A stretch of DNA of 64,000 nt. It comes from Citrus sinensis (Eukaryota > Streptophyta > Magnoliopsida > Sapindales > Rutaceae). Positions 27,840-38,257 of this stretch are shown in pieces. Within the stretch, counting starts at the first letter, position 1. Each line of letters opens with the position of its first letter. The position numbers and the translations under genes were made by a program. The notes beneath the pieces are model-generated. The model searched no databases. It was not told where the DNA came from and saw only the letters and a program-made list of their open reading frames with translations. The DNA lies in NCBI RefSeq assembly GCF_022201045.2, contig NC_068560.1, positions 37,721,001-37,785,000 on the forward strand. The letters are read 5' to 3'.

Positions 27840-28388
27840 ACACAGGAAAGACTAGGTCTTGACAAGAAAAAATGACTTGAACTGCCAGTCTAACTGCAGT
27901 CTTTCCGTTGCTGTATCTTATCCCATTTCGAGCCCTTTCAAAAGGAAGCAGCAAGCTAGCGTGGTGTATAATCGCAAACTGACATTCTAGGGATTTATGT
28001 GAAAGCATCATCAGATGGTTTATTTCTCAGTTTTTTTTCTTATTAGCCCTGATGCATATTTGATGACTAAGCAATTCCTTGTTAACATGTACGCCTCTTT
28101 TGCTTTTCATGTTGTATTTTATCTTGTGTATGAATCAGATTTAGATGCTTATTTTGTTTTGTGCAAAAGATTCGGCCAGTAGTGGCTACTTGAGTTCTTG
28201 TCTTGTAACATCAATGTGTTTGATAAAGGTCGTCGTTAGCTTGTTACGCATCCAATTTGTTTGAGACACTAACTGCAATTAACAAAACTCTTTTTATTAC
28301 CAAACGATGTAAAACAGAAGCTTTAATTTCTTAGTAGATGTTGATTCGATGGTGCATCGGCTAATGATTTTTTCAATCTGTAATTAAA

Positions 28389-28565
28389 GTCGTGTTTAAA
28401 ATTGAGGTGTTGTAAAAATAAAAGTTAGTAATATGTTGTAAATATAAAATTTAAATAATAGTTTAGATAAAATTATTAAAGATATAATAAATTTTTTATT
28501 ATATAAGTGAAAAATCATATCAACATAATTTTTAAATTATAGTTGTCAATCTCAAACGCACTCTA
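28389..28565. mobile_element. Miniature TIR DNA element (short copy)
   Basis: About 177 bp bounded by imperfect inverted ends: left GTGTTTAAAATTGAGGTG, right complement GTGCGTTTGAGATTGACA. The interior shares long words with 61521-61799 (GTAAATATAAA, ATAAAATTATTAAAGATATAATA, AAAAATCATATCAACATAATTTT). No coding capacity, so non-autonomous. The TIR type resembles miniature elements (MITEs) common in plants; superfamily not set because a clean target duplication was not visible. Confidence 0.55.
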
Positions 28566-28908
28566 AATATGCATGATGATTGTATAAAACTAGAAAGATT
28601 TTTTAGTTTGCAAGTAAAATTGATGGATGGTATATAACCAGAAACTTGTAAACAATTAGTAAATTATTTGGAAGATGTTCGAAGATTAGGTTATTCATCG
28701 AAAGATTGTGTTTTATGATGGGTAAAATTTATTATTTATCTTTTGGATCTTGAATTGACGGTGTTTTACTACTGGCAAAAGCTATTAAGTATTTATTTAT
28801 TTTTTGGTCTTATTTTGATCGAAAATGGAGGGGTCTCAGGTACATGGTAATGCTAATTAATTTAGTTGTTTTCTTATTACATAAGATTATTATTTATATT
28901 ACAACTCA

Positions 28909-29090
28909 TATTACATAAGAGTATAATTGATATTTATAAATCAGACTATTACTGAGACTAATTTACATTAATATTTATAAAATATTATCTAAATTTTTAA
29001 CCCTCACTAATATTTGAGAAATATTTAGCTCACATTTAATAAAGAAGAAGACTATTTTTACTTAATTACATATTATAATTAAAGAATAAA
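28909..29090. repeat. Dispersed AT-rich repeat, copy B
   Basis: Partner of the repeat at 16513-16690, same orientation, sharing TATTTATAAATCA.ACTATTA and CCCTCACTAATATT. It lies between the ROP and VPS35 genes. Origin unresolved. Confidence 0.5.
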
Positions 29091-29484
29091 TTACCCTCAC
29101 AAAACATTTTTGGAGTTCGAATTCGGAGGGCAGCAGCCCTGCCCATCCGGAAAAAGGCCGAGTGGCTATTAATTCAGCTGTTAAATTCAATTGAGGTGGG
29201 AAAAAAGGGTCTGGCTCCGGATTAGGCTAAAACTCCAAAGCCGAAAAAAAAAAAAGGTCCAACACTTGTGACTCTGGAACTCAATCAAATGTATTAATTA
29301 TGCCATCGATCGAAGGCTTCTCTATGTATGTTACAGTAAACATAAGAAAACGAATATAAGTGACGCAACTTTCGCACGACTAAGTAAACAGTGCGTTCCT
29401 TCTCAAATAACTCAGGCTCCCTTGTTAATCTAATTTCCTCCTCCATCAAGTCGAGGCTCCAATCGAATCAAATTAGAGAGCAAT

Positions 29485-32400
29485 ATGATGTTAAGCGGAG
29501 ACGAAGACGAAGAGAAATGGCTGGCGGAAGGGATCGCCGGCGTCCAACACAATGCCTTTTACATGCATCGCGCTCTGGTACCTTCTCAAATTCTAATTCC
29601 AACAAGCCCTAGCTTTCTATTAACCCTCGATCTAAACTCTAAATTTACAATCTCAGGACTCCAACAATTTGAGGGAAGCTCTTAAATACTCGGCTCAGAT
29701 GCTCTCCGAGCTTCGAACTTCCAAACTCTCCCCGCACAAATACTACGAACTCTGTAGCTTTCCTTATTTGTCCTTCTTTCATATGTTTTCTTTTCTTTTC
29801 ATTTATTTAGTAATTTTTTTTTCCTTTCTGGAGACATGCGAGCTTTTGATGAATTAAGGAAACTAGAGATGTTTTTCAAAGACGAAAGCAGGCACGGTGT
29901 GTCAATCATTGATCTTTATGAGCTTGTTCAACACGCTGGCAATATTTTGCCTAGATTGTAAGTGACAATTAGGTCTTCTTATGTAAGCCACATTTTAATT
30001 TTCTTAGATTGAAATTGATGTTGTTAATTTACTACCAGGTATCTGCTATGCACAGTAGGTTCTGTTTACATTAAATCTAAAGAGGCTCCTGCAAAGGAAG
30101 TTCTTAAAGATCTTGTTGAAATGTGTCGCGGTGTTCAGCATCCGATACGTGGATTATTCTTAAGAAGTTACCTTGCTCAAGTCAGCAGAGATAAGTTGCC
30201 TGATATTGGTTCTGAGTATGAAAGGTAAGCAGATAATCTGGTTTAATATCTTCTTTATTGTTAAAAAATTTAGAGTTTGGTAATTTGATTAATTTGACTG
30301 CTTTACCTTTTGCATTTAACTCCATTGTTGCAGAGATGCTGAGACTGTGATGGACGCTGTAGAATTTGTGCTGCAGAATTTTACTGAGATGAATAAGCTT
30401 TGGGTTCGAATGCAACATCAGGTTTCTTGTCCTTCTGCTAACTCTTATTGTGTTTGTACATGCATGGCACCAGAGTACTTGCATGCCATAAAAGTAGAAA
30501 TGAATCATCAGAGCATGATTTTTTGGTCATGCAGGTGTTATGGTGCTAGTGAATCATTCATTCTCTTTGGTGATCCTGAGTTGAGGCCTTCAATTGGGCT
30601 TTCTGGTCTGCAGGGACCTGGTCGCGTAAGAGAGAAGCGGGAAAAGGAGAGGAATGAGCTTCGTGATCTTGTAATGTCAAAACCTGAAATTTATTGCTAG
30701 ATGAAAGTATGAAACAGAACATGCATATACAATGTTTCCTCGGAGAAGTCTCACTTCTATTTTCTGGAATTCTTTTACCAGGTAGGAAAAAACCTTCATG
30801 TTCTCAGTCAGATTGAAGGCGTTGACCTTGAGATGTACAAAGAAAATGTTCTTCCTAGAGTGTTAGAGCAGGTCAAATGATATGATGCTTTTTTCAAAAC
30901 TTGTGTTCTGATCTAGAGAATATCTTAATATCTTGATTATCTTTCTAAGATGAATCCAAATTGGCTTGTGCAGGTTGTAAACTGTAAAGATGAACTTGCC
31001 CAATATTATCTGATGGATTGCATTATTCAGGTCTTTCCAGATGAGTATCACTTGCAAACCCTTGAGACACTATTGGGCGCCTGCCCCCAGCTTCAGGTTT
31101 GTTTCATGGGTTAAACTGGAGACTATTTCCTCTTCAGATAATCAAACTGCTGAGCTTCTGATCTTTCTATATTCAGTGTCTAAGGAGTTTCAAGATTCTT
31201 CACACCCCCCCACCCCCCCCCGCCCACCCCCCATCTAAATTGGGATGGGGTTTTGAGATAGGGAGTTATAATTTTTTATAGGGTGATTGGGTAAACTTTT
31301 TTATAGCACAAATAGTCTTAGTTTTTTGTTTTTTCAGCGGACAGCTGGTCCACTCTCTGTTCTAGATCTCCGTTATTAATACATATTTCAGTTTCTGATC
31401 CCCCAGGAAATACAAAGGTGATTCTGGAATTGAGAAAAATTATCAAACTACATGGTCCTTATAACATTACATATAAGGCCTACAAGGTTGTTTAAGTGTT
31501 CTGATTTCTTGCTTCAGCCTTGAATGACGGAGATACAACTCTGATTAAAAATTTTATGATAAAATTTTGTTCAATTCAAATGTCAAATGTCAAATGCAAT
31601 TTTCTTTCTTTCTGAATTTGGGAGATATGCTGTTACTATTTTCCTTAATGCATAATCTTTTATTCTCAGCCAACAGTTGACATCAAGACAGTGCTATCTC
31701 GACTAATGGATAGGTTGTCAAATTATGCTGTTTCGAGTGCAGATGTGAGTTATCCATATTCTATTTTTGCATGTTGTTCTGTTACACTTGGTTGATTATG
31801 GTTTTATGTTTTCACCCTTTATCCAGGTACTACCTGAATTTCTTCAAGTCGAAGCTTTCGCTAAACTGAGCAATGCCATTGGGAAGGTAACATGGCTGCT
31901 GCCATGAGGCTGCAAATGTACTTTGTAATATTTGCAATTCTTGAAAACATACATAATTGTAGAAGTGAAACTTAAAAGGACCTTGGTATTAAGCCAAGAG
32001 AAACATGAAAAGTGAGATCTAAAGGAGTATTTTCCATACTTTTTTGTGCAAGATCCCAGTGGATGATGACATGATGAGTATAAAAAATTACTAAAGGTTC
32101 AGTTTCTAGAAAGAGTTATCATATGTGAGAAATGAGTGTGAATTAAATGACGATACCTAAATTTTTCCCCTTTTTTCATCTTTCTCTGTTTTCTCTGAGG
32201 AAGGATGTGGAATTAGGTGGGAAGAATTAGTGTTAGTTGCTCAACTCTAGTCTGGAGTTGTTTTACACAATTTTATCAGCAATTTCTCAATTGCAGGTGA
32301 TAGATGCACAGGTTGACATGCCTATTGTTGGAGCTATATCTTTGTATGTCTCTCTTCTTACGTTTACACTCCGAGTTCATCCTGATCGGCTGGATTATGT

Positions 32401-35400
32401 CGATCAAGTGCTGGTATGTTTCCTTTAAGTGGTATGTGTTGAAGTGCCCATGTTTTTTTCTTTTCAGTTTGACGTGCTGGGCCTGCTTCATTGTGTCTTT
32501 TTTTCACTCCTATTTGCATGTTGATAGCACTGGACAATGCTGTAGAGGGCTTGATGGTTCTTTGTTGTGATAAATAATCTTACAGGGTGCATGTGTTAAG
32601 AAGCTATCTAGTGCGCCAAAGCTTGAAGACAGTAGGGCAACCAAACAAGTTGTTGCACTTTTAAGTGCTCCATTGGATAAATACAATGATATTCTCACTG
32701 CCTTGACACTTTCTAATTATCCCAGAGTTATGGATCACCTTGATGATGGAACAAATAAAGTGATGGCAATGGTTATTATTCAAAGTATAATGAAAAACAG
32801 CACTTGCATATCAACTGCAGAAAAGGTATAGTTCCCTATTTTCTCTGGTGATATCAAATTTTCCTCTTAAAAATGTGCTTAATGTGCTCATTGTAGGTTG
32901 AGGTGTTGTTTGAACTAATAAAAGGGCTCATCAAAGATTTGGATGGAGCTGCTCAGGATGAGGTATATATCAAAAGTTTCATTTCCGTCGGAATTCTCTT
33001 GTAAACTTGTGTTTGAATTTAGATTGACCCTTAATCTGCTGTTCATTCTTCATTTATTATTATGTTATATCTTGGTCTTAGGATTTATCTATTTTGCTTA
33101 ATTTATATTAATGGGTAGTGACCCCCTTTTTGTTGTATATCTTGTTGGTGGCCTGGCATTGTATATCTGCCAATAGCTTGACGAGGAGGATTTCAAGGAG
33201 GAACAAAATTCTGTTGCTCGTCTCATACACATGCTTTACAATGATGACTCGGAGGAAATGTTGAAGGTGAGTATAACATTGTCACATTTCAAATGTCTTC
33301 TATTGCTAGTCTCACTATTATCCTTTCTCCTGGAAACATTTGGATCTGTTTAGCAACTCTCTCCTATGCTTGGTTATAGCTTTCTCTGTTATATCTTGGT
33401 TATTTCCTGTTAGATGCTTACATAATTCTCTTATATGATTTTCTAAAATTCAGATAATATGTACTGTAAGGAAGCATATTATGACCGGAGGACCGAAACG
33501 GCTACTGTTTACCGTTCCTCCTCTTGTCTTTTCTGCTCTCAGGGTAAGTTTCTTTTATTTTCAGCTTGTCTCTTTATTATATCAGTGCATTCATCTCTAC
33601 AGTACTTGAATATGGTACATTCAGTTGTATAAAAACATGAGACAGTGCATCTGGGGTTGAGGGATCAGAACGTAGTTTGCTATGAGTTTATTTTACCTCC
33701 ATGATATTAAATTATTATATCAAGTGTGAACTTAAAAGGACAATAATTTTAGATGGTAGTTTGTATTATTTGAAATTCTCAACTTAGCAGCACTACTTCA
33801 TTTTCTTCATGGATGTTTGATGCACTTAAACATACTGCAGAAGTTACCTCTTGTATTTAAGAATGCACAGGACTTCTCAATCATGGTCTTTTAGAATGAC
33901 ACGTGAAGGAACTCTACTGTGGTTTCTATCTTGCAGTTGGTTAGGCAATTGCAGAATCAGGATGGAGATGTAGCTGGAGAAGAAGAACCTGCAACACCGA
34001 AGAAAATATTTCAGCTCTTGAATCAGGTTACTGTTTAATAAATTGTATAGTTTCTTCTAAGAAGAGGTTTCACAATCTTGATGTCCTTAGGTTAATTATC
34101 ATCTAAGCAATTATGTCACAATCTGTTAAGTTAGACGTTTTCTTTCGTTGCCACACTATTGTTTTTCTTAACGACGTAAATCTTGTGTCATTTGGACTTA
34201 CCATTACAACCTAGAGCTGGTTTGGGATTCCTTTTCCTGTTGCCTGAATGTGATTATTTCCAACTTTGGATTGTTCTTGTGGCAGCACTCATGAGAAAAG
34301 TGTTTTATACTACCGTAAGCTTGTTTCCTTATTCAGATAATATATCTCTTATCTGATTTTTTTTTAATTAATCATATCTGTGCTTATGCTATCTGCTTCC
34401 AGACTATTGAAACTCTTTTATATGTTCCATCACCTGAAATGGCATTGAGATTATACCTGCAATGTGCTGAGGTAAGTTTTGGCTAATCTCATTTTGAAGC
34501 ATTAGTTTTTCTTATAATGGATCTTTTAGTTACTAAAAGTTTTAGCACATAATTTATTTTAAAACTATATCCTACAGAACTCATTCCTGCCTTTAACCTC
34601 TAATAATTTTGGTTTGTTGGCAATCAGGCTGCTAATGACTGTGATCTCGAGCCTGTTGCCTATGAATTTTTCACTCAAGCATTTATGTTATATGAAGAAG
34701 AAATTGCGGTAACTTTTCATGAATAATTTACTTAGTTGTTGCCATCATTATGATGATGTCCGCTTGGCACTCTTCAATTTGCTTTTTTAACATTTATATG
34801 TCCTTGCTTTTAGGACTCCAAAGCCCAGGTGACAGCAATACATCTGATAATTGGAACTCTACAGAGGATAAGTGTATTTGGTATTGAGAATAGGGATACT
34901 TTGACACACAAGGCCACTGGGGTAATAATGCATGGATTTCATCTAATTATTGTGCTTGGTTGGTATCCCAAAATCTTTTTAACAATTTTGCTTTGGGTCA
35001 GTATTCTGCAAGGCTTTTAAAGAAACCCGATCAGTGCCGAGCAGTTTATGCATGCTCACATCTCTTTTGGGTTGATGATCAAGATGGTATTAAGGACGGA
35101 GAAAGGTGCATAGCCTCAAACCTAACATCAAAGGATATTAACTCTGGTTCAAATTCATGCATCAAATTTACATGCATATTTGTATACTGAGCTGTGTCAT
35201 TATCATATTTTAATGGTCAGTTTCTTATGGGGATGGAATTGTATATCTAGGCATAGTAACCATATCTTCCTTTTTAACTATATGATTCTTAGTATTTCCA
35301 TGATTGTAGGGTCCTCCTATGCCTAAAGCGTGCCTTGAGGATTGCGAATGCTGCTCAACAAATGGCCAATGTTGCACGGGGTAGCAGCGGGCCTGTAGTT

Positions 35401-35899
35401 CTCTTTGTTGAAATACTTAACAAGTTAGTGACCCTGAGATTTACCAAATCAATTCTTTCCCTCTCAGACTTTAGCCTTATGCCATCTGGATTTTCATTTT
35501 TAATGGGGTGGCAACTCTTTGGTCTACCCCTCGGGGGTCAGTTAACCTTGTCATTCCATCCATTTCACTGGGTTTAAGCCAAATGATTTTGTTTTTGCTT
35601 GATAGAGCGGGAGAGAGTACTGGTCTTCTAGCCAAATGACTTGTGTTTTTCGCTTGGAAACTTAGATAATTTCGCTGCTATGTTTCAGGTACCTCTATTT
35701 TTTTGAGAAAGGAAACACACAGATCACAGCTTCAGCAATACAAAGCCTCATTGAGTTAATCACTAGTGAGATGCAGAGTGAGTCCACAACCCTAGATCCT
35801 GCTGATAATGCTTTCTTTGCGAGCACGAAACGGTACATTGAATTCCAGAAAAAGAAAGGTGGTGCAATGGGTGAGAAATATGATCCCATCAATGTGTGA
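29485..35899 (+). CDS. VPS35: Vacuolar protein sorting 35, retromer core subunit
   Basis: Twenty-two exons: 29485-29577, 29657-29753, 29834-29957, 30039-30224, 30334-30421, 30614-30670, 30782-30871, 30974-31096, 31670-31744, 31827-31886, 32297-32413, 32586-32825, 32897-32962, 33177-33266, 33454-33543, 33937-34026, 34403-34471, 34628-34708, 34814-34921, 35002-35105, 35310-35423 and 35689-35899. They give 790 residues, equal to Arabidopsis VPS35 isoforms. Family landmarks include [45 protein letters not shown], the conserved [12 protein letters not shown] block needed for VPS26 contact, and C-terminal [13 protein letters not shown]35 is the alpha-solenoid scaffold that joins VPS26 and VPS29 in retromer on endosomes and recycles vacuolar sorting receptors and PIN carriers. 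A second ATG at 29488 is an alternative start. The final codons and 3' UTR are duplicated just downstream. Intron 8 holds a C-rich tract. Confidence 0.96.
31205..31233. repeat. C-rich tract in VPS35 intron 8
   Basis: Runs of 6-9 C broken by single A or G. On the minus strand this is a G-run series able to form a G-quadruplex. It lies about 110 bp after the intron donor. Confidence 0.85.
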
Positions 35900-36502
35900 C
35901 TTTTTTGAGCTCGATACAGAAAACTTCTCGGAAAAGTAAATACAAAACCCCCCCCCCCCCCCCCCCCCCCAAGTGTCAAAGTCTTAGATTCATTATTTTC
36001 ATGTCACAAATGAAAAGAAAATTGATTTCTTCTGTTTAAGGGTTTTATTGTCGCTGTCACCTTCACAGGTTTCTGTAACTTTAAGTGTAATAAAAAAAAA
36101 ATTTTTTTTAGGTGTTAAGTTGTTAACCTATGGATTATAATCATGGCACTTGTGTCCTGATGCTGAGCATACACTTGTGTCCGGCTACTGTAATGGGTGA
36201 GAAATATGATCCCATCAATGTGTGACTTTTTTGAGCTCGATACAGAAAACTTCTCGGAAAAGTAAATACAGACCCCCCCCCAAGTGTCAAAGTCTTAGAT
36301 TCATTATTTTCATGTCACAAATGAAAAGAAAATTGATTTCTTCTGTTTAAGGGTTTTATTGTCGCTGTCACCTTCACAGGTTTCTGTAACTTTAAGTGTA
36401 ATAAAAAAAAAATTTTTTTTAGGTGTTAAGTTGTTAACCTATGGATTATAATCATGGCACTTGTGTCCTGATGCTGAGCATACACTTGTGTCCGGCTACT
36501 GT
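35866..36502. repeat. Tandem duplication of the VPS35 3' end
   Basis: Copy 1 (35866-36191, 326 bp) starts in the last 11 codons of VPS35 and runs through the stop and about 290 bp of 3' UTR. Copy 2 (36192-36502, 311 bp) repeats it almost base for base, including an orphan tail encoding [10 protein letters not shown] and a stop. The main difference is a C homopolymer of 23 in copy 1 and 9 in copy 2, plus a two-base change beside it. This is a very young duplication or an assembly artefact around the homopolymer. Confidence 0.95.
35948..35970. repeat. C23 homopolymer in the VPS35 3' UTR
   Basis: Twenty-three consecutive C, 49 bp after the stop. The matching site in the second copy (36273-36281) has nine. 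Confidence 0.95.
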
Positions 36503-37790
36503 GCATATTGTAATACGAGGGGGAAAAAAAAAAGAGAGAGAGAGAGAGAGAAGAAATGAGAGATGATGAATGATACGAAATTACCGCTGCAAGTCAAGTT
36601 TGTCGAATGAGTAAGGACAGCAAAATGATCCTCTCTCTTTATTTTTGCTTGAGTGGCAGATCGAATGGAATGATTTATTGACAGATCATTGTCAATGAAG
36701 TTTTGCATATTCAACTATGGCATTGATCGTGCATGCTTAACTCTACTAGTGGATATTGGAGAGATCAAATTTTTTAACCAAAAATCTGGGTAATTTGCCT
36801 GCGAGATTTTTCAATTTTGGAATTTTCTTAAAACAAAGAGAAATCGGCGTGTGCGGTGACTGTGCGTTTGTTGGTTTCGGCTTTTGAGAAAGAAACTTGA
36901 TTTTTCTTACCTTACGAAGCCGTGCACCCAATGGAACTTTGACTTTCAAACTAAAATTAAACAAGCCGTTCCAATTACTTTTTTTTTTATAAATTAATTA
37001 TTTTTAATTATTCACGCTTATTTTTCAAAACTTTTATTGATCTTGTATTTTCTTTTAGAAGACGAAAACAAAAAATTCATCAATTTACTTTTTTTTTAAA
37101 AAAAGAATAATTTAAAATATTAAAAAATAAAAAGAATTATTTAAATTTTTTTATAAAAATAATCAATTCAACAAGAGTAATCTAAAATTTACCGCCAATA
37201 AGTACACGTTAACCACGTTTTATTATTAATCTTCACTGTCACATTAGGTGCACCAATAGCACAGGCGGCCGCGGCTAATTGCTTACGTCAGGTGAGGTTG
37301 TTGTTGTGTTTTTGATAAGCAAGTAGTTTACAACGGTCAAACATTCAATAAATACGAAGATTCCTGTCGTCTCTTCTTATCTTTGTATATTAAAATCCTT
37401 TTGTTCTTTTTTGAATGATCGAATTTCTTCATATTTGATCTCGACGTTCTTTATTATCATTATTTTATTCTTTTTTTGTTGTGGGGGAGGGGGAGGGGGA
37501 AGGGGAATCAATGAACCGACTGGGACTTTTCTTGTGAATATTTGTTTATATTTTCGATCTAGTCTCTTCCACACCACTTGTAGTTTTTCTGCTTAGAAAA
37601 AAGAAGGTTAAATACATGAGAAATCATTTAGAAAACTTGTGAGCACATTTAATTTGACTGATATACCCATAAACTATTGGCAAGTGTGAGAAAACTTGAA
37701 ACCAGGTTTCTTGGTTTTAAGAGAACTAAAGTAATGATTAAGAAGGGAATATCACTAAAGAAGAGCATAAAAAACAAGCAATTGCTTCAG
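36503..37790. other. Spacer between VPS35 and the kinase locus
   Basis: A (GA)n run (about 36533-36551) and purine-rich sequence follow the duplicated 3' end. The rest is AT-rich with a GGGGGAGGGGGAGGGGGAAGGGG tract near 37483-37505. No gene was recognised. Confidence 0.55.
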
Positions 37791-38257
37791 GAAATAGTAA
37801 TAGCCAAAGATGCTGCAAAGTATTAAAACAGGGAACTCGTAAAATTCGCCAGCTTTGGAAACCATTTCGTCACCTTACATGCTTGTCCAAGCTCAGGTGC
37901 TTTTTCTTTTTCTTTTTTTGTTTTTGGGGGGGGGGTGGGGGGGGGGGGTAGGGGGGGGGGGGAGGGGGGGGGCGGGCTTTGTAGTAGTTGTTCTGCCTTC
38001 TGATTGACTATATATCTTTTCAGGTCTTTCTTCGGAAGAGAATTGGGAAAACAATTCAAAATATTGCAGAAGCTTTATGTAGTGAAAAAGGTTTGTTTTT
38101 GTTAGCTTCTTGTAATTTATTTTTCTTTTTTTTTGGTTATAAATGAAATTCAAGTTATAATATTTGAACATCAGATTGGTCTTAAAGGTTGAGTTTCACA
38201 AGGAAGTTTAATCAGCAAGGTTTTGAAGAGAGTGCGAAATATTGTGCAGCCACGACA
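37791..38257 (+). pseudogene. Decayed front half of the kinase's universal-stress (USP) domain
   Basis: Family members begin with an adenine-nucleotide alpha-hydrolase-like USP domain. Pieces of it are visible here but not in one frame. EIVIAKDAAKY is followed by an in-frame TAA (37824-37826), then NRELVKFASFGNHFVTLHAC up to a donor at 37896. After a poly-G intron-like stretch, exon-like sequence from 38024 gives ALCSEK in one frame. VEFHKEV at 38188 meets a stop, and [10 protein letters not shown] (38231-38260) is in a third frame. At least three disruptions would be needed, so the N-terminal half looks lost while the rest stays open. Sequencing or assembly errors near the poly-G run are an alternative. 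Confidence 0.6.
37926..37976. repeat. Interrupted poly-G tract
   Basis: Runs of 10, 12, 12 and 9 G separated by T, TA and A. A strong G-quadruplex-forming sequence on the plus strand, inside the decayed N-terminal part of the kinase locus. Confidence 0.95.

Noticed and set aside
29105-29255. GTTCGAATTC and a poly-A run suggesting a SINE
   Set aside because: No A box at the right distance and no target duplication; B-box-like word alone is insufficient.
37823-38171. Proline-rich minus-strand frames
   Set aside because: Produced by translating the complement of the poly-G tract.
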